Shown here: positions 23,185 to 35,704 of the stretch, one piece after another | Position numbering within the stretch: position 1 is the first letter of the stretch | Layout of the letters: each line of letters starts with the position of its first letter | Assembly: GCA_949318235.1 (NCBI GenBank) | Contig: OX439135.1 | Coordinates: 24,832,050-24,896,049, forward strand | Direction: 5' to 3' | Source: Ecdyonurus torrentis | Taxonomy: Eukaryota; Arthropoda; Insecta; Ephemeroptera; Heptageniidae | DNA length: 64,000 nucleotides | Notes under the pieces: generated by a model | Database searches by the model: none | What the model was told of the DNA's origin: nothing | The model's input: only the letters and a program-made list of their open reading frames with translations | Translations under genes and position numbers: made by a program

Positions 23185-23526
23185 TTAAAGGCATAGACAA
23201 CATGAAAACATTATCATTTACATCACAAAACACTTGATGTAACTTACATAAATAACTTTAATTGGTCTCAAAATCCAACTGTAGCTACGTAGCAGTGATC
23301 AGAAATGTCAATTTATGCAACACACACAACATTTTCATGCTAGTTTTTGCATGTTTCTGACGTCATAAACATGAATAGTCACTTATATTGCATACTTTAC
23401 AGTTTTTTAACGCTCTCTTGTGGGGCCACATTTGCATTCTGGTAAAAATTATCATCAGTTTTGTAGATCCAATTTTGTGTTTAATGATTAAAAAAAACAT
23501 GTAGTTACATGTTTTCTATGCCTTTA
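23185..23526 (+). mobile_element. MITE family F, copy 2
   Basis: Begins ttaaaggcatagacaacatg and ends catgttttctatgccttta, an inverted repeat with TTAA on the left. It carries 'catcacaaaacacttgatg', 'gcagtgatcagaaatg' and TGACGTCA at 23358-23365. The terminal aggc(a/g)taga links it to family G, suggesting both used the same transposase. Confidence 0.83.
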
Positions 23527-24020
23527 CTTAATGTTATTCATGTATGTCTTATCAAGTGTTTTGCGATGAAGTTTTTCTTACGGCCTATCGCTTTAAGACG
23601 ATTATTTTATAAGTTACAAGCAGTTATCTACTGTTGATTATGTTATGCTATGATATGTAATAATATACACAAGAAAAATGTAAATTTTATTCACCAAACT
23701 TCAACATATGCCAGGAAATATATATACATAAGATTCTCTTTGTAACGTCTTTTTTTAAATATAATAAATAATATTTTATTGCCACACGTACAAAAATAAA
23801 TACTTTATAATTATGCTAGCTTATTTTGAGCTCAATTTGTCAACTCAGCATAATTTATACTATACTGCATAATAACTATGTTATATAGCATAACAATTTG
23901 GTTGTGCAATAATTATGTTGATCTAATTTAGCTTTATTTATGCTATAATAGCTTAAATGTAGCCTAAATTACGTAATTTATTCCTGCCGTGCATTTTCGT
24001 AAAATATATGCAACAATCTG
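23527..24020. other. AT-rich DNA, no recognised element
   Basis: Nothing bounded is visible. 'ttatgctagcttattttg' and similar runs form small imperfect palindromes around 23810-23960 ('agcataatttatactata', 'tttagctttatttatgct'), possibly an eroded foldback. Confidence 0.4.
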
Positions 24021-24333
24021 AAAGGCGTAGAACACCTTGAACAAAAAAGTTACGTAATATCCCAAGAAACCTGAAAATCAACCTTGACTTGGCCAGAGTC
24101 ATTGATTTCTAATTTATTATACATTCACAAAATGCCGCTGGCATTGTCACTGACGTCACAGTTTGCTTGTTTTACGCGCGTACGCGAGGCAAGCTGTGAC
24201 GTCAGTGACCGCCAGCGGCATTTTGTGAATGGAAAATAAATTAGAAATCAATGACTCTAGCCAAATCAACGTTGATTTTCAGGTTTGTTAGGATATTACA
24301 TAACTTTTTTGTTCAAGGTGTTCTACGCCTTTA
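24021..24333. mobile_element. Foldback MITE family G, best-preserved copy
   Basis: Both arms are nearly perfect over ~150 bp: aaaggcgtagaacaccttg at the left, its complement at the right, TGACGTCA in each arm (24151-24158, 24197-24204), and a short 'gcttgttttacgcgcgtacg' centre. The right flank is TTAA; the left is TGAA. This copy is the best consensus source for the family. Confidence 0.9.
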
Positions 24334-24867
24334 AGAAAGAAAAATTGTTGTTTTTTTCCTTTCATTAAGAATGGAATCTACGATTTCTTAATTTGCTTTC
24401 TATTTTGTAATTGCTACTTACTGCAATATAATAAATATTGAATTTAAGCTATAAATCAATTTGAAATTATTATTAAATCGATATTAAAATCAAACTAATT
24501 TTTGCTATTGAATTGATATAGCTTGTGTAATTTTGTGACTTTGACATAAACGAAAAGTTAAAAGTAAGATTAAAATTAAAAATTAAATTATGATTTATGA
24601 TTTTTATAATTTTCTTATCAATTAATTAAAAAATATATATATATCCAGCAATATAGACAACAAGTTGAACATATGTGACCGACTAATTGCATACTTTGCA
24701 GGATACTCTCAGTTTAAAATATTTGAAACAAAATATCGAATATTTTTAAGTATTTTACATATCGATGACTCCGCATCACAAGCGAGCATCTACACTTTCC
24801 AGATTTCCGACAAAACGACTATCTACACTTTCCAAGCAGCGCTGTAGCTCGACTAACAGCCATAAAC
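24334..24867. other. AT-rich DNA, no recognised gene
   Basis: Low-complexity AT-rich DNA. The 60-codon ORF at 24665-24847 contains the short internal repeat 'tctacactttcca' and has no recognised domain. Confidence 0.4.
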
Positions 24868-25254
24868 TTAAATCCCTTGTCAACTTACGTTTTAATCATT
24901 TAGAATACTAGATTGATAATTACCATGCCTAATTATCCATGAATTAGACACTATCACGTTGATTTTGTATCTATTTTCATTTTGACTGTTATATCACGTA
25001 TCTGACGTCACAATGTACCGCCACCAATCACAGTCACCGCTCTGGTCACGTGATAAATTTAAGCCCCTCCCTCAAGTTCTTTACCCCTATCACGGCCCTA
25101 TCGGTACATTGTGACGTCAGATGCGTGAAATAACAGTCAAAATGAAAATAAATACAAAAACAACGTGTTGGTGTCTAATTCATGGATAATAAGGTATGGT
25201 AATTATCAATCTAGTATTCTAAATGATAAAAAAGTAAGTGGACAAGGGCTTTAA
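24868..25254. mobile_element. Foldback MITE family H (TTAA target), complete
   Basis: TTAA flanks both ends. The arms (~150 bp) start atcccttgtcaacttac and end with the complement, and include 'actagattgataattacca'. TGACGTCA lies in both arms (25003-25010 and 25112-25119). The asymmetric centre holds 'accaatcacagtcaccgct', an E box in 'ggtcacgtgata', and 'cctcaagttctttacccct'. Other copies are at 14675 (partial), 33422 (scrap) and 51028. Confidence 0.88.
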
Positions 25255-25402
25255 GTAATTATGTGACTTTGTTATTTATAAATCACAAATATTTGTAAAT
25301 AACAATTATTTTGAGAAAAAAAATGTTATTACATATATTATTATTACGTTATTATATTGTTACTATTCTTCTTCTTAATGTATAATTTTGTTCTTTTTAT
25401 AA

Positions 25403-26643
25403 GTAAATAAATAAATAAATAATAGTCTTTATTGTTCAAACAACAAATTAGCAGCAGATGAAATATACATAATAAATTATTAAAAATTGAACAAAAGGCG
25501 CAGTCAGGACAATGAGTCCTATCAACTGAACCGGAAATAAGTGACGACACTGTATGGAATAATAAAAATAACCAATTATAATTAACATATTATTTTGTGT
25601 CCACTTATAACATTATGTTTTAATAAGAAAAGATAAGTACACTAATATATGAGCTAGTTACTAGCATAATCTTTTAGAAATAGATTTTTTAAACATTGAG
25701 ATTGTAGACATACAACATACATCATCAGGTAATTTATTCCATAGCTTAGCTCCTAATAAGGAGAAACAATCTGTTTTAATATTAGGTATTTGTAAATAAT
25801 ATTTATGAGATCTAGTATTGCGAGAGTGAACTGAACTCATGAGTGTAAACATATTTTTTAAATACTGAGGCTGATCACAATGAATTATTTTATACATTTG
25901 ACATAAAATATGATATTCTCGACGACCAGTGATTCTAGGCCATGATAATTTGGTGTAAAATTCAGACACATGATCAAATTTGCGTAAATCATAAATATAT
26001 CTTATACATGCATTTACAAGTTTTTCTAAGCTATATTCAACTTGAGAAGTAGCATCACAATACACAATATCACAATAATCAATAATTGGCAGAACAAGAG
26101 TTTGAATTAATTTAACCCGCGTATCAATAGGAGTATCTCTCCTAAACTTGTATAAACTATTTAACGCAGCATATACTTTTTGACTAGTAAAAGCAGCTTG
26201 TTGTTTCCAAGAAAGCGTACCATCAATCATTAATCCAAGATTTTTAACACAAGAGAAATACTCCACTTCAACACCATTTAGCACAGGTTTAGGTATACTA
26301 TTCAGATCAATCTTTTTGATTAGTTTATCAGAACCAACAACAATAGCTTGTGTTTTACTAGTATTAAGTTCAAGACCATGAGTACGAGCCCACTCAAAAA
26401 CAGTTTTTAAATCTTCATTTATACACTTAATAGTATTAACAATATTTTCTATTTTAGTACGCATATACGATTGTTTATCATCTGCATACATATGTCTATT
26501 ACAATGAATTAGGGCTCTTGCAATATCATATGTATACAGTGAAAAAAGTAGAGGGGAGAGGCAGCTACCCTGGGCAAGACTATATATTTTTTCACAATCA
26601 GAAAGCATACCATTATTACCAACAACAGTTTGACTTCTGCATC
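25403..26643 (-). mobile_element. 5'-truncated non-LTR retrotransposon (CR1/Jockey-like LINE)
   Basis: A LINE copy read on the minus strand. The 3' end has an aataaa-containing 'aacaataaagactatt' followed by a (ttta)n tail at 25403-25424. The 5' end is truncated near 26643 against a family A MITE. Comparison with the paralogous block at 34541-34600 shows the LINE is absent there. Roughly 16 bp of target, including the first bases of the MITE, are missing here, so insertion was accompanied by a small target deletion rather than a duplication. Confidence 0.88.
25661..26643 (-). CDS. LINE reverse transcriptase, C-terminal part (5'-truncated)
   Basis: This is the C-terminal half of a non-LTR retrotransposon ORF2, which in intact elements copies element RNA at a nicked target. 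The open frame gives 315 codons from the first Met (26608) and stays open upstream to the truncation, where 'RSQTVVGNNG' precedes that Met as in intact LINEs. Visible motifs are the QGSCLSPLLF block (residues ~14-23), the catalytic YADD (~42-45), the 'KNLGLMIDGTLSW' block and, near the C-terminus, 'HSRNTRSH' and 'LGAKLWNKLP', typical of CR1/Jockey-type elements. The endonuclease and first RT blocks are missing, so it cannot be functional alone. The absence of stops or frameshifts indicates recent insertion. Clade assignment is by motif memory, not a search. Confidence 0.9.
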
Positions 26644-26930
26644 GGTTTCATTCATGTTAAAGTCGACGCCATAAGTGAGTACTAAGTAACATTGGCCAGT
26701 ATAGGAAAATGCCAGTTTAAAAATACTTGACAATATTTTTGAGAGCATTGATGTTGTTAACTAGTTTCCTCAAGTATGCAAGAAAAATAATAATGACCAA
26801 AAAATAGCTAATTTACCCAAAAAAAAAAATAGCCAAAAACTACGTTTTTCCTATGCTGAGCAATGACATTTATTGCTCAAGATGAGCATCGAAAATCACT
26901 CAGAATGACGTCATGCGTACACACCCTATA
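26644..26930 (-). mobile_element. MITE family A, minus orientation, end clipped
   Basis: Family A in reverse, ending tcatgcgtacacaccctata, with TGACGTCA at 26906-26913. Its outer 8 bp or so at the low-coordinate end were lost where the LINE inserted. The paralogous copy at 34581-34883 is intact. Confidence 0.87.
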
Positions 26931-27757
26931 TCTAAATGCTCTACGTATATGTATGTAAATTCTAAAGCTATAATAAATATAACTATTTATCAAGTACAGT
27001 TGTAATTCCTGTGATATAAAATCTCGCAAAATACGAGCAATCTTAAAATCTTCTATATTATATTTAAGTAAATAAAATATAATTTGCTGATATTATAATA
27101 ATAATAATTAACGGTTTTTATTGGGCTAAATCAGGCTACAGAACCTCTCAATTTAACCCAACTGTTTAACATTAGTCAGGCATATTTTTAAATAATTAGT
27201 ATAGACATAAAGTTCATGGTGTTATTATTATTTTTTTTTTTACTTATTAAATAAAATGTATTTTAAATAATCCATATTTATAATTTTTATAAAATGGTTT
27301 AACTATTAAAATAAAATATTATAAAAGATATTGATAAACATGATTGATATTCTGATTTACTTAAAGTAAATATCTAAGTAATTATGTGATAATAATTACT
27401 ATAAAACACAAATATTTGCAAATAACAATTATTTTGAGAAAAAAATCGCTTGGGAATTTGTGACTTTAACATTAACATTTGTTTTCTATTGTTCTTCTTA
27501 ATGTTTGATTTTGTTATTTTTAACTTATATTTAAAGTTTTTACGTATATATAATCACTTTATCACTATAATAAATATAACTTTTTACTAGATACACTTGT
27601 CAGATCTATGATAACAAATATCGCGAAACAAGAGCATTCTTAAAATCTTTTACATAATATGCAAATATATTATAATTTGTCTATATACTTAATCTCTTTG
27701 ATATTTTGTTTTACATACAGTAAATGTCTAAGTAATTATGTGACTATGTTATTTATA

Positions 27758-28040
27758 CTCTAAAAAAATTGTGCATTACTTTAATTACAAATCCAAACTT
27801 ATTTAAGATATACACTTTTAAGTTATATTATGAGCAGCTAAAATAATTCATTTTAGCAAGTTGTTAAAAATAGCTAATTTAAGTTGCTTTAAGTTTTTTA
27901 AGCTATTTCAAGTTAAATTAACTATTTTTAATAATTTGCTAAAATGCATTATGTTAGCTACTCATAATAACTTAAAAGTGTATTTATTAAATAAGTTTGG
28001 ATTCATAACTAAAGTAATGCACCAATTTTTAGAGTGTATA
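27758..28040. mobile_element. Foldback MITE family L, copy 1
   Basis: A ~283-bp near palindrome starting actctaaaaaaattgtgcat and ending caatttttagagt. Arms include 'tacacttttaagttat' and its complement. It sits in a beta monomer and recurs at the same position in block 2 (35705-35988), so it predates that duplication. The 79-codon ORF across it is a by-product. Confidence 0.85.
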
Positions 28041-28121
28041 CTACACAAATATTTACAAATAACAATTATTTTGAGAAAAAAATCTCTTAAACATTCGTGA
28101 CTTCACCATTAATATATATTT

Positions 28122-28650
28122 TAGAGCTGTAAATAACTCGAAATTTTTTTATCCCGGGCTGAAAACTTTTAGCCCGGTTTGACTTGAAACCCGGGTTTAG
28201 CTTGAAATCGAGCTTAAACTCGAAAAACGAGCCAAAGCTCGGAAAGCTCGATATTTGAGCCGAAGTTTGAAAACGAGCTTTGAAGCCTATGAAGAAAAAA
28301 GCTCGACTTTCATTACCAAAAAATTGTTTTTGAAGGGAAAAAGTCTTAAATAAAATAACATAATTTTAAATAATATTTTAAGCAGCCTATTTTTTCATGA
28401 TAGAATAATAAAAACACCATTTTAAACAGAAATTACAAACTTTTTTTTCTTTGCTGGCTGCAAATTTTTTCCTTTGGCTCGATTTATTTTCAAAAGCTCG
28501 TTTTTTTCAAGAGTCATTCTCGAGCTCAACTCGAAAAAGCTCGTTTTCGAGCTAAAAGCTCGAAACCCGGGTTGACCATTTTCAAAAAAACGAGCACCCG
28601 AAGATTTTGGCCCGGGTGGGTGCTCGAACCGGTTTAAATTTACAGCTCTA
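28122..28650. mobile_element. hAT-type MITE, TAGAGCTGTAAA ends, clean empty site
   Basis: The 529-bp insertion has inverted ends TAGAGCTGTAAA and TTTACAGCTCTA and an exact 8-bp duplication ATATATTT (28114-28121 and 28651-28658). The paralogous monomer at 36050-36070 reads straight through, giving a natural empty site. Arms are rich in 'gagctcg' and 'cccgggt' motifs. The ends match the hAT rule. No transposase ORF. Confidence 0.92.
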
Positions 28651-31155
28651 ATATATTTTCTATTGTTCTTCTTAGTATTTGATTTTGTTATTTTTATCTT
28701 ATATTTAAACGTTCTACTTATACGTAATCTGTAGTACTATAATATATTATATAACTTTTTATTAGACACTTGTCATATCTCAAGTAAATTGTCTCTAATA
28801 AATCTCTCAAGTATAATGTGCAAGTAAATATAATTTGCTGATATTGATCAAGCTCATTGATATTGTGATTTACTTAAAGTAAATGCATAAGTATTTATGT
28901 GATAATAATTACTATAAAACACAAATATTTGCAAATAACAATTATTTTGAGAAAAGAATCACTTCAGAATTCGTGTCTTCACTATTAATATATTATTTCT
29001 ATTATTCTTCTTAATGTTTGAATTTGTTATTTTTAACTTTTATTTAAACGCTCTATATATAATCTCTAGTACTATAACAAATATAACTATTTATCAGGTA
29101 CTCTTGTCATTTCTCTGTTAAAAAATGTTGCAAAATAAGAGCATTCTTAAAATCTTCTACATAATATGCAAATAAATATAATTTGCTGATATTGATCAAG
29201 CTGATTGATATTGTGATTTACTTAAAGTAAATGCATAAGTAATTACGTAACTTTGTTATTTATACAACACAAATATTTGCAAATAACAATTATTTTGAGA
29301 AAAAAATATCTTCAGAATTCGTGACTTCACAATTAACATTTGTTTCTATTGTTCTTCTTAGTATTTGATTTTGTTCTTTTTAACTTTTATTTAAACGTTC
29401 TACGTATCTCTAAAACAATACTAAATATAATTATTATACATTTGTCATATCTATGATAGCAAATATCGCCAAATAAGAGCAAACTTAAAATCTTCTATAA
29501 TATAAGTAAATAAATATAATTTGCTTATGGTTATAATATTATTTAATATGGTTCTATATTTTGTGATTTAATTAAAGTAAATGCATAAGTAATTATGTGA
29601 CTATATCACAAATATTTGCAAATAACAATTATTTTGAGAAAAAAATTCTGCAGAAGTCGCGACTTCGTTGTTAATATATATTTTCTATTGTTCTTCTTAA
29701 TGTTTGAATTTGTTATTTTTAACTTTTATTTAAACGCTCTACGTATATGTCATCTCTAGTACTATAACAATTTACTAGATACACTTGTCATATCTATGAT
29801 ACATAATATCGCAAAACAAGAGCATTCTTAAAATCTTCTACATAATATGCAAATATATATAATTTGTCTATATATTGTTAATCTCATTGATATTTTAATT
29901 TACTTAAAGTAAATGCCTTTGTGATTAGGTGACTTTGTTATTTATACAACATAAATATTTACAAATAACAATTATTTTGAGAAAAAAATCTCTTCAGAAT
30001 TCGTGTCTTCACTTAATATTTATTTTCTATTGTTCTTCTTGATGTTTGAATTTGTTATTTTTATCTTATATTTAAATGTTTTACGTATATTTAATATAAT
30101 AATAGATGATTTTTATTGAGAAGCCACAAAAGGTGTACATCCACTTACTTTTGATTTACTTAAAGTAAATGCCTAAGTAATTATGTGACTATCTTATTTA
30201 TACAAACACAAATAATTACACATAACAATTATTTTGAGAAAAAAATATATTTTACACGTTTTTATTAGATTTTTTCTATTGTTCTTCTTAATGTTTGTTA
30301 TTTTTAACTTACATTTAAACGTTCTACGTATATATAATCACTATATCACTATAGTGAATATATATTTTTACTAGATACACTTGTCATATCTATGATAACA
30401 AAATATCACAAAATACGAGCAAACTTAAAATCTTCTATAATAAAAGTATATAAATATAATCTGCTCACATTAATTAACATGGTTCTATATATGTTGATTT
30501 ACTTAAAGTAAATGTATAGCAAGTAATTACGTGACTATGTTATTTATACAACATAAATATTTGCAAATAACAAAAAAAATTCTGCAGAAGTCGTGACCTA
30601 ATTGTTAATATATATTTTCTATTGTTCTTCTTAATGTTTGATTTTGTTATTTTTAACTTTGACTTTATGTAAACGCTCTACGTATGTCATCTCTAGAACT
30701 AGAACAATTTACTAGATACACTTGTCATATCTATGATAACAAAATATCACAAAATAAGAGCAATCCTAAAATCTTATACATAATATGCAAATATAATATA
30801 TAATTTGTCTATATTGTTAATCTCATTGATATTTTGATTTACTTAAAGTAAATGCCTTTGTGATTAGGTGACTTTGTTATTTATACAACACAAATATTTG
30901 CAAATAACAATTATTTTGAGAAAAAATAATTTTGCATATATGAAGTCTTCATTAAGATTTATATTTTAATTTATATTCTATTGTTCTTCTTAATATGTGC
31001 TTTTGTTTTTATATTTGGACGTTCGACGTCTACGTAATCTCTTAACTATAATAAATATTTTAATATAACATAGGTTTATATGATACAAAATAACAATCAC
31101 TGACTTCTACTATAATGTGCAAATATAATTTGGCTATATTGATTGTATATTTAAA

Positions 31156-31462
31156 TATAGGGTGTATGCGCATGACGTCATATTTATTGCACTTGGAGGT
31201 CATATTGTAGTAGTGAATAACATTGCTCAGCATAGAACAAACTGCACTTAAGCCAATTTTCTTTGAGAAATCTGTTAATTTTTCGTTATTGTTATTTTTC
31301 CACATACTTGAGATACTAATTCAACATATTTACAACATCAATGCTCTCAAAAATATTGCATAGTGTTTCTAAACTGGCAAAATGAGTTATTTTTCTATGT
31401 CACCCATGTTATTGAGTTATCCAACATGGCGTCGACTTTATAATGAATGCGTACACCCTATA
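31156..31462 (+). mobile_element. MITE family A in duplicated context
   Basis: Complete copy with TGACGTCA at 31173-31180, from tatagggtgtatgcgcatg to gaatgcgtacaccctata. Left and right flanks match those of copies at 37583 and 47230, so one insertion has been triplicated with its surroundings. Confidence 0.9.
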
Positions 31463-32159
31463 CTAAAATCTATAATCGATAATAAATATTTTAATATAAC
31501 CTGGTTTATACGTATATGATACAAAATAACATTATCACCTAATTCTTCTATAATGTGCAAATAAATATAATCTGACTATATTGATTGTATGTAGATATAC
31601 TATATTAACATTTAATATTTATGACTTTCATGAATACTTCTTGAATACATTACTTATTGTTGTATTATGAAAGTTTAAAACCATTTGTGTCAATGTATTT
31701 TGCAATAATAATATTTATAATTACGACAATTATTTTGAGAAAAAAGTCAGCTTGCTTAGCAATGACACTTTTGTTTTTGTTTTCTATTGTTCTTCTTAAT
31801 ATGTGAACCAACCGATGAGGATTTGCCGTGGTTAAAAAAATATAATAATAATAAAAATTAAATAAAAACTTGTTTAAATAATCGATATTTATAATTTTTA
31901 TAAAATGGTTTAACTCTTAAAAAAAAAATTGAAACTTTTTTTTATAGATACCATTAACTTTTCATTTAAATTTTAATCATTTTGATAAATTTTAATTGGT
32001 AATTCATTTTGTTGATACATTTTAATTGATAATGACGTTATTTTGTAACAAACAACAATATAACTTTTTAATTTTTTTTTCTTTTTTTTACATAATATTA
32101 TATGATAAGAGTAATTAAAATAAGGCCACTATAAGTAGCGTTTAAATAAATGTTTTTTT
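31463..32159. repeat. Beta array remnant and AT-rich DNA
   Basis: Follows the MITE with 'gactttcatgaatacttctt' and 'acgacaattattttgagaaa', shared with 38040-38170 and 47690-47800. From about 31805 'gaaccaaccgatgagg...gccgtggtt' forms a small hairpin with an AT tail; relatives at 34098, 50875 and 53853 end in runs resembling LINE 3' tails. The rest is unrecognised. Confidence 0.6.
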
Positions 32160-32255
32160 AATTATGTTTTAAAATAATATATAGTTGGTGCATTTCTTAT
32201 TATTAATGGAAGTTGATTCCACATTTTAGCTCCCAGCACACTGGATGAATTAAAA
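32160..32255 (-). pseudogene. LINE ORF2 C-terminal scrap
   Basis: Minus-strand translation gives 'SSSVLGAKMWNQLPLIIRN' followed about 12 codons later by a stop. It is clearly homologous to 'SLLGAKLWNKLPDDV' near the C-terminus of the LINE at 25661. Only about 30 codons survive, so it is a fossil of a related but diverged element. Alternative chance similarity is unlikely because the LGAK-WN-LP spacing is preserved. Confidence 0.75.
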
Positions 32256-34440
32256 TACATATAATGTATAACCTCTCCACATTACTTCTATTTACCAGAT
32301 AATTATGCGTGATGTTTATTATGTTATGATAAATCTACATCAGACATCTTATTGTACTGTGTAATGTTATATATAAAATTACATCTATAAAACTGATGAC
32401 TGTTGCTAACACAATGTAAATATATCAAACTTTTATTGTTTCTAATTACAATAATAAAATGTCGGCTCCAAAATTAAAAATAACCACGTTTTGATTTCTG
32501 ATTTATTTGTTTAATTTTATTTGCCATTTCGAAAGTGGTAATTTGTAACATATTCTTCAGAAGAAATTTCATTGATTTGAACCAATCTCGGCAGTTACGT
32601 CTAAACCTAATTTTACTTCTTATTTAAATATACGTATTTTTAACACAATGTTTATACTTAGTTTTTTATTGCCATTCCATTTTATTGGACAATGGAATAT
32701 TTTGTTACGTATTTACTTCTAATTATGACTATATTCTGAAACTGCATCCGAGATTTATCTGAGATTTATGTAAGATTTATAAAGGTGGGAGATCGCTATA
32801 GTGTACAGGCGGCATTTTGCATTCTTCTCATCACCCGTTGGGATACTTTCTTGTTGGTTTTTTACTTTTTTTTATTTTATATGTATTGTACCCAACAAAG
32901 AACTATTATTAATATTAGCTCGAATTTACGTAAATTTAAAAATACCGTTGTTTTAATTACTATAACATTATTACTATAGAATTATTTGCAAATAACAAAT
33001 ATTTTGAGAAAAAAATTACTTTTAACTGTGGCATCCTATTAATATTTGTTTCCATTGTTCGTCCTAATTTGTAATTTTGTTCTTTGTAACATGATCTTAT
33101 ATTTAAACGTACTTCGTATATTTTTGTAATCTCCCTATATAATAAGTACATGAGTATGTAATAGAGTGTAGTAATCACTTCAAATATCTTACTAACATAT
33201 AGACTTAAATACTTCTACATATTGTGCAATTTTTTTGAAATTTAAGTCCCATAAGAGCCAATGTTAATTTCATTAATTATTTTCTCTTTTATCTGAAGGT
33301 CACAGGTTCTTAAATTTTTATCATAGGTAGCTGTTACTGTTAACTTTCAAATGTCATCATACCCCTGCATTTAATATTAATGGGTGGAAAGGCCCAAACT
33401 GTACAGACAGGCATGTTATTACCCGATAGGTATGGTAATTATCAATCTAGTATTCTAAATAACAAAAAAGTAAGTTGAAAAGGGATTTAAAATTATATGA
33501 AAAGTGCTTTTGATAATTAATGTAATTTTTTATACGTATCATATGTTTTGCTTTAATACGTATGTGTATTACTATAATAGATTAGTGTTGTCTAGTATAC
33601 GTCTCAACATTAGATATTAAGTCTGTATTAGTCCTTTAGTAATAATAATAAAAGTTAAGGGGGTAGGTGACCGACTGATATCTCGCAAACTAGGACGGCT
33701 GCGAATAATAATAATAACACAAAGTAAAGAAGAAATGTTACTTAAAAATTTAGTTATGTCAAACATGTGAAAACACGATCAAATATTTAAGTTATTACAC
33801 TTTAAAGATAACATGTAAATGTGGAAATTTAATTTTGAGCCGAAAATTTTAGTCAAAATAGAAACTTTTTTACAATTAAAAATATCATAAAAATATGTTT
33901 GGTATAAAAAAATATTTTAAATTTACTTGATTTTATTTGAAAATCATAGTGTTTGTTTTATTAGAATTAAATCGTGTACAAAAAATTATTGGGAAAATAT
34001 AATTCTTCTTTTAGCGATTTCCGGTCCAAGTCGGTCCCCCACCTAAGAAAAGTGTTCTAATTAATAAGATAAAACGACAGACTTTGTTCTTTATGTGTGA
34101 AGCAACCGATAAGGCGTTGCCTTGGTTGGATATATTATGTATTGTGTGTTAATGATAATAAAAAATGTGATTATCAATTTTTTGTTCTTTGTAAAATGAT
34201 CTTGTACACTTACTACATAATATGTAATATATAACAAATATAATACATATTATACATTATTATATGTAATAATATTTAATATGTACCAATACTGAATGCA
34301 GTTATCACTTTCCAGATTGAAAAATCTCACGAAATATAACATTCTTTAATTCTTCTACATAATATGCAAATATATATAATTTGCTTACATTAATTAAAAT
34401 GGTTCTCTATATTTTTATTTACTTAAAGTAAATGCCTAAG
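32256..34440. repeat. Higher-order repeat K (copy 1, diverged) and AT-rich DNA
   Basis: Starts with 'aacctctccacattacttct' and continues through 'aataaaatgtcggctcc', 'gccatttcgaaagtggtaa', 'attttattggacaatggaat' and 'tcacccgttgggatactt', the order seen in the other K units. A family H scrap lies at 33422-33490. Around 33655-34060, 'gggggtaggtgaccgact' and 'agtcggtcccccaccta' form the ends of an eroded inverted repeat related to family J ('ggtcggtaccctactccctta'). Confidence 0.65.
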
Positions 34441-34580
34441 TAATTATGTGACTTTGTTATTTGTAAATCACAAATATTTTGAGAAAAAAATATGATATTA
34501 CATATATTATTATTACGTTACGCATTATATTGTTTCTATTCTTCTTCTTAATGTATAATTTTGTTCTTTTTACTTTAACT

Positions 34581-34883
34581 TATAGGGTGGTTTTCATTTA
34601 TGTTAAAGTCGACGTCATAAGTGAGTATTAAATAACATTGACCGGTATAGGAAAATGTCACATTTTGCCGGTTTAAAAATACTTCGCAATATTTTTGAGA
34701 GCATTGATGCTGTTAACTAGTTTCCTCAAGTATGCAAGAAAAATAATAATAACCAAAAAATATCTAATTTTCTAAAGAAAATAGCCAAAAACTATGTTTG
34801 TCCTATGCTGAGCAATGTTATTCATTGTTCAAGATGAGCATCGAAAATCACTCAGAATGACGTCATGCGTACACACCCTATAT
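34581..34883 (-). mobile_element. MITE family A, minus orientation, intact paralogue
   Basis: From tatagggtggttttcattta to cgtacacaccctata, with TGACGTCA at 34858-34865. It is the intact counterpart of 26644-26930 and shows the pre-LINE state of that site. Confidence 0.9.
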
Positions 34884-35704
34884 CTAAACGCTCTACGTAT
34901 ATGTATGTAAATTCTAAAGCTATAATAAATATAACTATTTATAAAGTACAGTTGTAATTTCGGTGATATAAAATCTCGCAAAATACGAGCAATCTTAAAA
35001 TCTTCTATATTATATAAGTAAATAAATTATAATTTGCTGATATTATAATAACAATAATTAACGGTTTTTATTGGGCTAAATCAGGCTACAGAACCTCTCA
35101 ATTTAACCCAACTGTTTAACATTAGTCAGGCACAATTTTAAATTAGTATAGACATAAAGTTCATGATGTTAATATATATATTTTTTTTTACTTATTAAAT
35201 AAAATGTATTTTAAATAATCCATATTTATAATTTTTATAAAATGGTTTAACTATTGAAATAAAATATTATAAAAGATATTGATAAACATGATTGATATTC
35301 TGATTTACTTAAAGTAAATATCTAAGTAATTATGTGACAATAATTACTATAAAACACAAATATTTGCAAATAACAATTATTTTGAGAAAAAAATCGCTTG
35401 GGAATTTGTGACTTTAACATTAACATTTGTTTTCTATTGTTCTTCTTAATGTTTGAATTTGTTATTTTTAACTTATATTTAAATGTTCTACTTATACGTA
35501 ATCTCTAGTATTATAATAAATATAACTTTTTACTAGATACACTTGTCATATCTATGATACAAAATATCGCAAAACAAGAGCATTCTTAAAATCTTCTACA
35601 TAATATGCAAATATATATAATTTGTCTATATACTTAATCTCTTTGATATTTTGTTTTACATACAGTAAATGTCTAACAGTAATAATGTGACTATGTTATT
35701 TATA

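Larger units (their letters stand above)
26931..31155 (+). repeat. Satellite-like array beta, block 1
   Basis: A tandem array of AT-rich monomers. The anchor 'aaatatttgcaaataacaat' recurs at about 27407, 28043, 28923, 29271, 29610, 29953, 30547 and 30893; adjacent units where uninterrupted are ~340-350 bp. Other conserved pieces are 'ttctattgttcttcttaat', 'cttgtcatatctatgata', 'taaaatcttctacataatat' and 'gatttacttaaagtaaatgc'. Monomers differ by substitutions and indels, so this is a diverged satellite. Interrupting elements are listed separately. Confidence 0.88.

Noticed and set aside
26509..26748. 79-codon ORF bridging the LINE and MITE
   Set aside because: It crosses the insertion junction in a frame other than RT.
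27861..28100. 79-codon ORF duplicated at 35808-36047
   Set aside because: Conservation reflects duplication of a foldback MITE; sequence is low-complexity and crosses the palindrome.
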